Shown one piece after another: positions 1 to 11,919 of a stretch of DNA of 64,000 nt (position 1 is the first letter of the stretch; every line of letters begins with the position of its first letter). A program made the translations under genes and the position numbers. The notes under the pieces were generated by a model. It searched no databases. It saw nothing but the letters and a program-made list of their open reading frames with translations, and was not told the origin of the DNA. Source of the DNA: Montifringilla adamsi (lineage: Eukaryota; Chordata; Aves; Passeriformes; Passeridae); contig JAGGNK010006448.1 of NCBI GenBank assembly GCA_017590115.1, positions 13,207,860 through 13,271,859 on the forward strand, in the 5' to 3' direction.

Positions 1-3000
1 GTATTTTCTGCCAAGCTGAAGGCTTTTTCCAGACTGAAAGCCAAATGGCTTAGAAAAAAAAGTTCTGCTAACTTTCTCTGCTATATTCAGTGCAGTAATT
101 CCAAGTCCTCTCCCTGCTCCAAACAAATTAAAAATATGTAGCTTGAATCCTAATTTTCGAAAAAGTAGAGAACTAATATGGTCCAAGAGTAAATAGCACT
201 TAATTGTGGGTGTTTTGTGAAACAAAGTAGTTAATAGGTTTGGCTAGTTGTGGCTCAAATGTATTCTTTAATTGGTATGATGGGATATTTATCAATCGAT
301 AAGCAAGGACTCTTTCTTACCTTGCTAGCATATTCAGGCTGAATTTGTGCAACACTGGCATATTACATTTTAAACTGAGTTTGAATTAATGATTAAACAA
401 ATGCTGCTTTTGCATCAGGCAAAATCTTGTGTGGTCATGCAACTGGTGGAACTGTTTTGTGTTGCATGAAAATGAAATGGTCATCCTGAGGCTGGATGAT
501 CGCGAAGACTAAAATTACACTTGGGTTTGCCGTTTCCTTTGTGCATACCTGATTTCTTCTCTTTATCTTCCTGTAATCAGCAGCTATATCCATTGCCAGG
601 ATCTAATTGAACTTAATGAAGAAAGAGGTTCTGCTGTTAAGCTTCTGCATTTTCTGCTCTTTGTGCTGCTCACGGTGCTAAAAAGAGATGAGTTAACATA
701 AACCTGAGTAGGCTGTTTAACCTTCTTTCTCTTCTGGAAATGTAGATGCAATAACATTTGCAGCTGAAAAGGCTCATTCGCAGTTTCTAATGTTTAAGGA
801 TGCAAATGAAGCATTTTGTCTTTTCTGTCGCCTGGAGGTGTTAAGCAAGGAAACAGAAAGAGGTTTCTAGGATTAGTTCCACAGATTTCTTTTATCATGT
901 AAAAATCAAGGGTGGTTTCAATGCCATGAAGCAAAGAAAAGCAATATGGAAACCATCCAGGGAAAATTCTTAAGTTTAGTTTGTTTCTCCCTAAATTTTC
1001 TGAGCATTCCTTACTACTGATATAGGTGACTACTCAAAACTCGTTCTAGCATACCAGGGCTAACTTTCTGTGCCTCGGGTGCTGTCTGTGTAGTGTTTCA
1101 TATATGGTGAAGTAGTTAATCACTTATAGTGGTGTGTCATGCAAACTCCTGTATGTTCAAATTTTATAGTTTGTACATGAGAAATGCTTCTGAACTCAGT
1201 TAATTCAATATTGCGTTTAGGTTCTGGACAAACATAGAATATATAGACCATCTAAAGCTTTAAACAGTTTCAAAGTGAAATTATCAAGTAAGACTTCAGG
1301 TTGCAGATCCAAAGTGAAAATTTTAAGTATAGAGCCACAAAAGCTAGTACTTGTTCTCAGTGTCTTGTGCTTTGAGCCCTTGGAAAAAGCTGACTCTCTG
1401 TGTGTTCACTTGCAAAGGTATGGTTGGGAGCTATGTCTTCCACTTACAAGTTACAATATACACAATTAACTTTTTGGTAAAGAAGAGTTTTTAATTTCAA
1501 AATGCAGAATTAAGTCAATGCAAGCACATTTACCCTTTCTACGTATAATCCGTGATAATAATAGTTCACAACTTACATCTTGTTAAGGATGTTATCTACA
1601 GATCAGTCTGGTTCTTAGTTTTAACTTTGTAAATTTACCACTTCTGAGGAATTAGAGGAGATTACTTTAAAGTTTATTTAAAAAACTATTTTCCATGCGG
1701 CATTAGTACTTAAGGTGGTGCTGACCATATAGAGTTATTCTGGCCACTCCCCGATATTTATGCAGAAGGTTGTGTACCTTTTCTGTGGTGTACACTTTTT
1801 TTGGACACTGGAGTTTAGTTGCTTTAGGTTGTTTATACTGGCTTGGCAACTGTGCCTTTTGTTTAAGCTGAGCTTTAGAGTAGTCTAACAAACGGAGTCC
1901 TCTCTTTCCTCCTCCAGTGTTTGAATATACATATAGTACATTTTGAAAAGGACAATTATGCCTATCTCTATGTTATATATAGCTGTATGCTATATTCCTG
2001 CATTCTATTCCTAGCCTACTGTAAGTAAGGTGTGTTTGGGACCTGGATAATACTTGTTTTCATTTCGTCCTGCAGAAGTTTGTCTGGCCCTTCTGGTAAC
2101 TAATGGATTTTCATGCCTCTGCATATTTAAAACCAGTTAATATTTCTTAGAATGATGGTTTAAAGGGAGTATATTAACACATCTCCCTCCCCAAGGTAAA
2201 GGTTAAACATGGAAACTGGCATCAATTGGCTTACTTGCAAGTAAACAAGTGTATTCTAGTTTTCATTTTTTTTTTGTTTGGGTATTGCTGCCCAGTAATG
2301 TCTTCTTTTCTTAAGGTGTGGTTGGAAAATGCTTTAGTGTTCTTTAAATTCAGTTTTGAGAAGTAAGACAGACTTCTTGCAGCTGTGTTCAATTTTAGGT
2401 AAAGCCTATTTTTTCTGCTAGCTTTTTCTTTTCAAAGGAAACACTTCCAATGTATTACTTTCTCTTGCAGTACATACTCCTCTTTGAGACAGCGAGTAAG
2501 ATATTTAAAGTGGCAATGTAGTGTGACAGGTAGTGACATAGCTTGTGTGGGGTTCTGACTTCTACATGGTAGTGTGTTTTGGAGCCAAGTAACAGATCTG
2601 ATTTTGAAGCAGAATTTGGAATAAGCCGTGAGGTCTGACAGGCTGAACAGCGCAGTTCTTTATTACAACCTTCCTCTGCAAGTTACCTCAGGCACTGTTA
2701 CTTTGCCAACTGCCAATTTGTATTTTGCTTTTGAGGCTACTTCCTGTCCCACTGTACCTGCCTTGTGCTTCTGAAGCTCAAGGTGATTGTAGTAATCCAT
2801 CTCCTTCCAAAGACCTCTAACAGTACAAAAGCCAAACCTCTGCAGAAATAACTGCAGTAGTCAAAGGCAGGTGTAGTCGGAGAACAGTAGGATGCTACAG
2901 CCCTTCCTTCTTGGATATCTAGCGTATCTGTGCTTTTGCTTACATCACATACTGTCTTCACTCGGCCATAAGCCTGTACGGAGTGCTTTAATTTACTTCA

Positions 3001-6000
3001 GCATGGCTCATTTTGTAAAAATACTTGTTCTAATGAAGGATGCTACTTGTATGTGTTGTCTTTTCTCTCATGTGTGTTTGTGTAAATGTGTGTGCATTGT
3101 AAAGATCCTTTGTCTTCAGAAGTTCTGCTTATTTCATTGTAAACAAGATTGGAAGAAACTTTTCTTCACTGAATTGCTGGAAAGTTATTGCTCTTGGTGA
3201 TCCATGACAATACCTAGGCTTTTACTGATTGAGGCCCTTTGCAGCTTAAAATTAAACAGCACAGAGTGAAATTTTCTGTTTATTGGTACTGAATTTGCAG
3301 GTTGATGACCACACAAATCATTGGCCACTCCTGTGTATGCTCTTAATTCTGAGCCTTTAAGACAGCAGCAACATGGCTCAAACATTTGACCTGATAGGTC
3401 GTTTCTGTGCATCTAGCAGAAAGCTTCAGGATGTTTTTTCATGTCCACCACATTGTATTGTAGAGCATTTTACCAGTTCAGTATTTCCTAAGTTATTGCG
3501 TGGATGCTTATTATATATTCTTATAGTAGATTTCCTTGAGGAATTCCTTCCCAATGTCGAATGGACAGTTCCTGAATTCTGAAGTTTCATGTACCTACCT
3601 TTTTCAGCTGATGTCAGTGTGTTTGTAGTGGTGTTTGTGGGTTTTCTCCCTCTCTTTTCCCTGCTAGTACTCCTGAATCATGTCTGTCTTTCTGTTTTTG
3701 AATGTTTCACCTGGATTTTTCTGTTTTGCTTGGTTTTTTCCTAGGTTGTTTGTACCTCTGTTGGACCTTCCTTTTGCTGCCAGCTCAGCTTTTCAGCCCT
3801 GCATTTAGCTCATGTGACTTAAAGGCTTTTTGGCCCAGCTGTCTATTCCAGTCATCTTTGAGGTGTGCTGCTTATCTGCTCTGCTTTGTATGTGTCTGCA
3901 AGCAGCTGCACGTACAGGTTTGTGTCCTTCTGGTGATCTATGAGCTCTATATGGGGGATTGTATTAGTGGATGATCCCAATTTTTCTGGAACACAGTGAA
4001 TACCAGACTACTTGTGCCTATTCCCTTGTCCCATGCGTCTGTCTCCTTGACTGGTTGTGTGGCAAGAGGGAGTACAATGGTGAAAGAATTAAATCAGCTG
4101 CATGTAAGGATTTCATGGAAGCCTCTTCTAGTTTCTCCTGTGAAGAGAACTTAAGTGGTAAGACGGAACTCCTTTGGAAACCAGAGCTATGTTGAAGTTT
4201 CTACTGAAGTTCTTATCTGTGGACCCTCCTTCATAATCTTACCAATAAATTCTTCAGTAAAGTGGTTACTTGTGCTGCCCACGCTTGCTGATCTTGCTGT
4301 TACCTCACTGCCACAGAATCTGGTTTCTGTTTTTCTTCTGCCCTTAAATTGTTGGAATATTTGAAACCACATGTCAGAGTTGTTTTTAGCAGTGGCTTTG
4401 ATGCTTCAAACTTCAGCCATTCTGTGACTCAAACAATGTTGCTCAGAGAAGCATCATGTTTGATTTTTAAAACAAACCTTAGAACAGTAATGCAGATTTG
4501 ACAAGAAGAGCAGGTCAGTATGGCAGCATGCTGCTACCTTCCAGAGCACTTCAGAGTTTGAGGATGTGCCATCCTCCCAAGGAAAATTCTTGTTCCCAGT
4601 TGCATGCACCAGCAGCTTGTGGTCCTCCCTTCAGTGCCCATTAAGCTTCTGTTTAGCTCATTTTATCTCATGAAAGTGATGAAAAACATTTCTTACACAA
4701 AAATAGACCATTGTCTGCCATGTTAGCCAGCTAAGTCAGCTGAGGAGTGTTTAAGCCTGCCTTTAGAGCAGGGGGATAGATAGGAGTGTGCAAGAGGGGA
4801 AGGAGGGAGGATGAGGGAAAAGGAACTTGGTCCATTGACTCAGTCACTTGAGGGCTGTTACTGTCTTCTGTATATCACCCTGAGTTGAAAATGTCATATG
4901 TAAGTCTGAATTTCAGAACCTGTGATTCAGTGGCAGCATGCAATAGATTGTTTGGGTTCTCCTGTAAATTTCATGAACTTGTTTAAAAGCAGCTCTGTGT
5001 TTACATAGAAAAGCTTATTTTCAATAAAGCAGAGCAGCTACAAGTGCTTCTGGGATCTCTCTAGCCTTTCAGCCATTTCTTCCTCAGAGATGAGAAATAG
5101 TTCCCTAGAACGAGTCATTTCAGGTACTAGGGAATGAACAAGAACAAAGCCTGCATTATTGTCACAGATTCTGTGTGGTAAGGTAACTATAGGGGTTCTT
5201 GCACCTGGAAGCAGCTGGGCACTCGGAGTATGTTTTGCCACATCAGCATGCTGTGAGTGGAAAAATCCCCTCATCAAATGGTCCTGAAAGAGAAAACACA
5301 AGATTCTTGATAATACTGTTTTTGTACATGACATATCTCCTTGTTGGTTGAAGCTGCTCCTCTTAGGCTGATATTACATGCAGATTCAAGTATCAAATAG
5401 CTCAAATGAGGACACCAAAAACTGTGTTTAATTGTCCATAACTAATATAGTAGAAGACAGAGGATAAGTTTTAGTATCACTTGTTTTGTCTAAAGCTGAG
5501 TTGGAGCTGTTCAATCATTTCCTGTAGCTCCAGGAGGCCTGGCAGTGAGTTGGCTGCTTTGCTACAGATTCATAAGCCCACAGAAGAGTATATGTTGCCA
5601 AGTTTATATGTGTAAAAGTTGCTTATGCACTTTTCCCTCCTTCTTGCTTTCTATCTTTAGTTCTCCTTAGGCTGTCACTGAGACTGAATCCACTACTGAC
5701 TGTATAATACAGTAATTGTGAATATCTACATTCATAATTTCCAAGAGGAGGTGCAAAACGAACTCCCCTTCTAGACTGTCTCTTCAATTACCTGAGGTCC
5801 ACATGAGTTTGTCAGATGAGCAGGTCCTTTCCAGATGCTGAGAGTATGATGACTTACACTAACATAGGTCTGTTTGGCCCTCTCTGTTCCCAGAGCAGTC
5901 ACATATTTGACAGACTGTGACTGTGATGGTTGCAAACTCAATCATGAATTTCCCAGATCGATTTTCCAAATCTTGCCTTTGCTTGTTGTACTTCGACACT

Positions 6001-9000
6001 GTGTTTAGTTTTTGATATATTAAGGGTCCTGCATTCCTTGAGGGTAGACTGAGGCTTTTGTCTCGCTTAAAGAAAGCCAAACACCAAGACAAAAGGAAGG
6101 GAGAATAAACTGCTTGCAGTTCTTATGGCCTATTAGACCTGTTGTTACTGCTTTCAAAAATAGTGGGCTGTTGGGGAAAACTCTTCAACGTCTGCTACTT
6201 AAGATAACTAAACATTAACTTTTTTGGTGTGAATTTATTATGAACTTGTTATTTTATAAAATATTCCTTATTATTTGCCTGTACCTTTGAGTGTGCGAAA
6301 TAGAGCAGTGATACACAGATATCACAGGTATGTTTCTGAACAAAGTGCTGGTGCATGTTTATGGTGAAAATTTTGATGTGTTTTCTGCAGCCAGATAATT
6401 TTCAAGGCTGAAATATGCTGCTGGATGTGTGAAGGAGTAGCAGAAGTTTTGGAACAACTTATTTCATATGCAGTGTGTAAGCTTGTATGTACAGCAGAGG
6501 TTTTAGTACTTGTTGCCACACTGACAGGTCTGTATGTAAACACACTGGTAAATCTTAGTGGGAGCTGAAGATGTTGCACTGCATTCTTTCTTATGGTCTG
6601 TTTTTGGCATTTTCATTATTGGGCAGTAGACTTTTGAATGGATTGTTTAATACATTGTGTGAGTGTGGGCGGTGAAGAAGCTGGGGCACTTTTCTGGTGA
6701 TGAGCTGAGAAGCTTTGGCAGAGGGCTTGAGCAAGCATCTTTGAGTGATGGCATATTAAATTACTGTAGCAAGACATGCAAGACTTTATTTAGTAGTCCC
6801 TTAAGCTGACAGTCTTTTTTTTATGTGCTTAACTAAAGCTAGTTGTGAGTCATGTCAGAGAATGCACACCTTTCCTAAGTAAGAGATGGTTAGATATGCT
6901 GCCTGAAAACCAGCAGAACCTCCTAGGTTTGTTAACTTATTTTTGATTTATGGATGTTGCAGAATGCAGAATCACATGGTTTTAGGTGTCCTTTGATATC
7001 GAGTTAAACTATTTAGTTTCAGATTGTTGAAGGGGAAATAACTGGCTGTGGTGACTGCCCCAGGTGACTGATGTTGTGAGGGAATAGCTGATTGTACTGT
7101 GCTGCTGCTTGTTCACCATGGAATAGCTGATCTGTGTAAGGTACAAAGGTTTGCAGCAATTAAAGCCAAAAGCTGCATATGTAGACAAGTGCAGTTTGTA
7201 AATTCTGACCTGTGAAAAGTATACATTAGAAAAAGACAAAGATACAGGTTGCAACAGGTGATATTTGCATTAGAGTAATGTGAATCTGCTGCACATCAGC
7301 TGGTACTTAATTTTTAGTAAGTAGTATGGGCTGTATCCATGTGGAATACTACAGCTCTACAGGATTCATGTAACAAATATATTGGATGCAGAGATTAATT
7401 TCTTGAAATGGTCTGCAGTGGTCCTTCTCAGGTGGTTCATGAATCTTTCCTGAATGGTACTGTTCTCTTCTTATACAGCTATCTGGACAGGAGCAGGGAG
7501 TGAACTGGGCACTTTGCTAGTCTATGCCACAAATCAGTGAGATGAGACAGTAGGTCAAGCATGATGTCCTCTGTGGGCACTTGGTTGGAAAGGTGCATAC
7601 TTGGTGATGCCATCAATGTAATTTTTATCCTCCCCTGTGACCTCCAGTTTGCATGAAAATTTTTCATTTTATGTCAGAACAAAGAAGAGAGAAGAGAAAT
7701 GCTCTAAGACTGTGGAGGTAGACTGCAAGCTACAAGTCTAGGATGGTCTGTTATGGCAGCAAAAGTTTTGAACCTGCTATCTTGACCTTTGGAGATCTCA
7801 TGTTTTTGCTGGTAAACTCTGAGAAGAAAGTGAGGAGAGGAAGCAATACATGGTGAAGTTTGAAGTAGTATTGGTCAGGATGGAAATGCCAATGTTGTGG
7901 CAGAAACTCTGGAAACAAGGTGTTTCCAGGTTGGAAGTGATACAAGAGGGACAGTGTCATCTCCACTTGTCAAGTATGTAAAGTGATCCTTTTCCACAAG
8001 GCTTTTTGAGGCTGGGATACAGTCTGATGACAGAAGTCTGCCCTGCCTCTAGGTGTATGCAGGTAGCTATTTCTGCCTCTTTTTAAGAGAGGAAGAAGTA
8101 TGAGTTGTGAGGTTGTTTCTGAAACAGTCAGCTTCAAACTTTGTCACTGTGGTTTCGTGCATCAACTCCTTGCTTTGTTTCCCTTCTCCTTTAAAAAGTG
8201 TATTTCTTCAAGTACCAAAGGATCTGAGCACTACATAATTATGGATCTGCACCCTTGTTTTGGTTCTCCTCTCTCTTCCTTCTTTGTATTACAGTCTTCC
8301 CAACTTTCTAAGACAGCTATTAATCAAGTTGTTAATTCCTGAGTTACTAAGCTAAGAAGCCCAATGCAGCAGAGATAAAGCCCCAGATGGTTCATTGTGA
8401 GTTAAAGCTAACAATCCTTTGATGTAGCAGAACTGATGCTCTGCATTTGGTTTGGTTGCCCTTGCACTGAGCTTCCTTGTGTGTCTGTCATTCTCACCTG
8501 GTCTTTTCTGGATGGTCTCTATTTCCCTGTTAGTTGGGATGGTATGAAATAATCTACACATTAATAATCTGTCACATTGGTCCTGCTAGGAAGCTGCTGG
8601 CAGTGCAAACGGTGACTCCCGAGCACGTTGAGATCTCTTGCCTCTTATAAGATGACAAACAGGAGGATGTTTCCCAGCTTAAACATATTTTTCCTGTGTT
8701 CTGGGATTGGATCATGTATTACCATTATGTAAATACACAAAGCGTCAACAAATGACTTTTGATCATTAGAGACTGTAACTATATGGTTTGTTTAGCATAA
8801 GTATGTGTCAGAAAGACAAAATACTAAGGCATAAATTGTGATATAAGAAACTGCTGTTTACCATTTTGCTAGTAGTGATATTAAAGTTAGCTGTCCATTG
8901 GCTTTAGAGTTGGTTTTAGACATTTTACAGATATTTTAGAACTGGGGAGATGAAAAAAAATGTAATGTGGAAAAATTATGCAAGGCTTGATTTAAAAAGA

Positions 9001-9846
9001 AATTTTTTTTTTCATCCTTATCCCTCTTTTATCTTTCTCTATCCAGTACAAAAGATACAAAGTTACCAGAAGCACATGTGTACTTGCTATTGCATTAGTA
9101 GCTTTCAGGGAAAAGTTCTGATAGAATTGTCTTTAGCTTAATGTAGTACTGACCTGAAGAAGTTTAAAAAACTGCCTCTTTCTGAATAACCTCGCTGAAG
9201 GCTATTGTTGGCATAGAGAAACAGGAGGAAGAAACTTGCAGTTCAATGTTTAACCTACATATTGATGTTTAAGTATTAAAACATTTTATGTTAACTACTT
9301 TCCACATTGTTATTGGAGAAGAGTTGACTGAAAGAATCGGGAAGTGTTATTTCACTTACTGCTTTATTTTCAAGGTCTTGTATATATTGAGTTAAAGACT
9401 GCATTTTCATTGTGATGTTTCATTGAGGTTTGGTTTTAGGAATGCATACTAAGTAGAATTTTAAACTGTTGTCATTTAGCAAATGCATCTTTGTAAATCA
9501 CTTTTTGGTTATTTCGATGGCGAATTAACAAGCCTCTGTTTTCTGAAGGGATACTTTTAACTTTCAGGCTAGAGTACTTCCACTTGCAGCTATTTTTCTC
9601 TGTCCTAGCTTTTGATTTATACAAATGCTAATTATAGGGCTTTGAATCTGTGTGTATACATAGTTTCACAAGGTCATACACGTTTTTAATGAACTGTCTG
9701 AAATATTTATATATTGCTCTGTTGTTATGTAAAGAGATCGCTGCCTTATGAGTCTTATTAGTCAGCTCAAAAAAGTTAATAGTAATATCTGTCTATGGAG
9801 AAGCTGATTTTTGTCTCCTAAAGTTTTGTCTTCATTGTCTTTGCAG
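1..9846 (+). other. Intron upstream of the first exon (3' part; equals human intron 6)
   Basis: This is about 9.8 kb of AT-rich intron ending in a pyrimidine tract and ttgcag acceptor at 9841-9846. I looked for the preceding coding segment, which should carry the conserved HPGYGFLSEN motif of biotin carboxylases, and did not see it, so it should lie before base 1. A purine-rich stretch occurs at about 4766-4826. The small ORFs here match no family I recognise. I see no clear interspersed repeat. A weak resemblance to a CR1 tail near 6970-7000 is too decayed to call. Confidence 0.85.
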
Positions 9847-9978
9847 GCATCAGAAGGTGTCACCTTCATTGGACCTGACACACATGCTATTCAAGCTATG
9901 GGAGACAAGATTGAAAGCAAATTGTTAGCCAAGAATGCAAAGGTCAACACAATCCCTGGCTTTGATGGAGTAGTCAAG
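9847..9978 (+). CDS. PCCA: PCCA exon (equals human exon 7), residues about 157-200
   Basis: 132 nt, 44 full codons, phase 0 at both ends. The translation runs from [20 protein letters not shown] to IPGFDGVVK, the end of the N-terminal biotin-carboxylase subdomain and the entry to the ATP-grasp fold. The FIGP..H.I..MGDK block is the family signature. The Lys in MGDK (about K177) corresponds to the ATP-contacting Lys116 of E. coli AccC. The acceptor is tttgcag, and the donor aag|gtgaga is good. Positions known from human propionic acidemia (I164, G197) are unchanged here. Because the exon is in phase 0 and a multiple of three, skipping it would keep the frame but remove the ATP-site lysine. The codon before GCA is intronic, since the AG at 9845-9846 fits the acceptor consensus. 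Confidence 0.96.
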
Positions 9979-10420
9979 GTGAGAAATCATTTAATTACTG
10001 TCTGCCCACTGTAGGAACAGTGTCTAAATCAAAGTACACCTATTGAAGGGCTGATGCAGAATTTAATTATCATTTCCTCTTCTTTTTCAGTAAAAGGTAA
10101 TTAAAAATGAAGTACAGATTTTTACTAACAAGAGAGCTTTGGAGAAGAGGAGAAAGTCCTTGATAATAAATGATGTATTAGGAGTTCTTCAGTGGAGTCT
10201 CTAAAAATAATTTGCTTTAAATTTGACATGAAGGCAGGTAGATGTATAAAATGTTGGGTGTGGATTTGACTTATTTGCACATCTTTACATTTCTCAGGTC
10301 GTCTTGTTGGCCAAGATCTTGACAGTTCTGAGTTAAGAGAAGTTTGTTAAACTGTGTGAAGTTTCCATTTTATGGTCTGTTCTGATGGTGCATATTTCCA
10401 TGTGTTGCAAAATTCAGGAT

Positions 10421-10440
10421 GGGATTGGGGGGGGGAGGGG
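10421..10440 (+). repeat. G-rich run with quadruplex potential
   Basis: Runs of 3, 9 and 4 guanines are separated by ATT and a single A. This is enough for four G-triplets on the sense strand, about 440 bases after the exon donor at 9978. Function unknown. Confidence 0.6.
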
Positions 10441-11296
10441 TGGAATTTGGCGGCTCTTTATCAGAATCTACAGCTAATGCTCTTTGTGTGGTTTTAGAAG
10501 GAATGTCTTCCAACAGTTTGGTAAAAAAGAACGTTTTATTTCTTTCTAGTTTATAAGGTTAAATAAGGTATATCTTAATTTTTGTTTATTTTCTGCTATA
10601 GTAGGTTTGTTGGATTCTTACAAGCTTTCATGTGTGTCTTAATATATTGTCTATGTTAATGTAGTTTTCTCTTTTAAAACCTTCATTGGATAGAACAAAA
10701 ACTTGGTGCATTATAAAATGTTCACCTCCTGGGTTGAACATTTTTATGCTTTACATGTCAAATCAAATTTTTTTCAAATGAAGTTTGAGTAAAACTTTAA
10801 GTTGCATGGAAAAGAGTGTAGTAGCTAAGCTGGATTTTAAACTCTGTTAGGAGACAAATTACCCCCCAAAACCTGACTAAAAGTGAAAGGTAAATAGAGT
10901 ACAAAGGGGCTCAGCCTCCACAGAATTACCTGGTCCAATGAGGCTGCCTGGAGAACTTGACTAGTGAGAGAGAATGATAAAATCACAAAATAGCTGAGGT
11001 CAAAATGCCCAAGAGAATTTTTCAGTGCTTGTGATGGAAATGCATGATGTTTGTAATGTCTGGTAGCAGGATAATGCTGCAGCAGGTAAAAGTGCAAAGA
11101 CTTCTTTCCCTTCTGCAGGACTCCATATGAGTTTTGGACTGGCATTCATGGCCATGTTGAAGTCTGGGAGTGACAAATTGGCAAATTTCAGCTTTTTGTT
11201 GCATGTTTTAGCAGTCCTTTGTGTATGTGGTCCTTCAGCACTCATAAGATTTAACAGCAGCCAAGCTGTTGGGCATAACATTATTTGTTCTGATAT

Positions 11297-11334
11297 CCTG
11301 TATATTCTTCTAGGACCTGTATATTCTTCTAGGA
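11297..11334 (+). repeat. Two exact tandem copies of a 19-bp unit
   Basis: The unit is CCTGTATATTCTTCTAGGA, repeated exactly at 11297-11315 and 11316-11334. No divergence between copies suggests a recent local duplication. Confidence 0.95.
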
Positions 11335-11878
11335 ATCCTGAAAATAACTTCCAGAAAAGCATGTAGCTAGGAGATAACTTTGAATTAATCATTTGAACAC
11401 CACAAAACATTCTCTAATGCTGCATTTAATACTCAAAATGCTCGTTTTCTCACTGTATCAAGTTAAAACTTATGTAAGGGTCTGTTATTCTGCTGATAAA
11501 AAAAACCCCAAACCTGACAAAGAAGGATAATGGTTAAGGAACAGATAGGGCTATAACCAGTGCAGCCTCGCTGCTTTCTTGTATGCACTTGTTTCATAGA
11601 CCTTCAGTTGCCCTGGTTTTGACAATTGTCTGAAGTTCCTGACACAAAAAGGAAACTGAAGGGATGTGGTTGGCCACGGGCTATATGCAACAATACCCTT
11701 AAAACCAATTGAACTCGAATGTAGGCCTGAGTTGAGAACTCCAGTCTTCTGCCATTGAAAGGATCAATGTGGTAGCTGCTTAATCCCAAAGTGTCCATGT
11801 CATACCAGTTTCACCTACCTCAGCCCTGCACGAGTTCTGATTATCTGAAGAGTGTTGATGAAAAAGAATACATATCTT

Positions 11879-11919
11879 AAAAAAAAACAAAAAAAAACCC
11901 AAAAAACCGCAAACCCAAA
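11879..11919 (+). repeat. A/C-rich low-complexity tract
   Basis: Adenine runs interrupted by C or CCC, ending in a CAAACCCAAAT-like stretch. Similar tracts occur at 11498, 32514, 34686 and 47772. It may be a degraded poly(A)-like tail or simple low-complexity sequence. Confidence 0.7.

Noticed and set aside
6965..7010. Possible CR1 tail (GAATCACATGGTTTTAGGTGTCC)
   Set aside because: The resemblance to the reverse complement of the CR1 3' end is too short and diverged to separate from chance.
1..9846. Preceding PCCA exon with the HPGYGFLSEN motif
   Set aside because: No matching coding text was seen on the + strand, so it should lie before the window.
11000..11410. Longest single ORF, 136 codons on the minus strand
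   Set aside because: No recognisable domain, no splice or promoter context, overlaps other short ORFs on both strands, and sits in an intron. Such a length is expected by chance in 64 kb.
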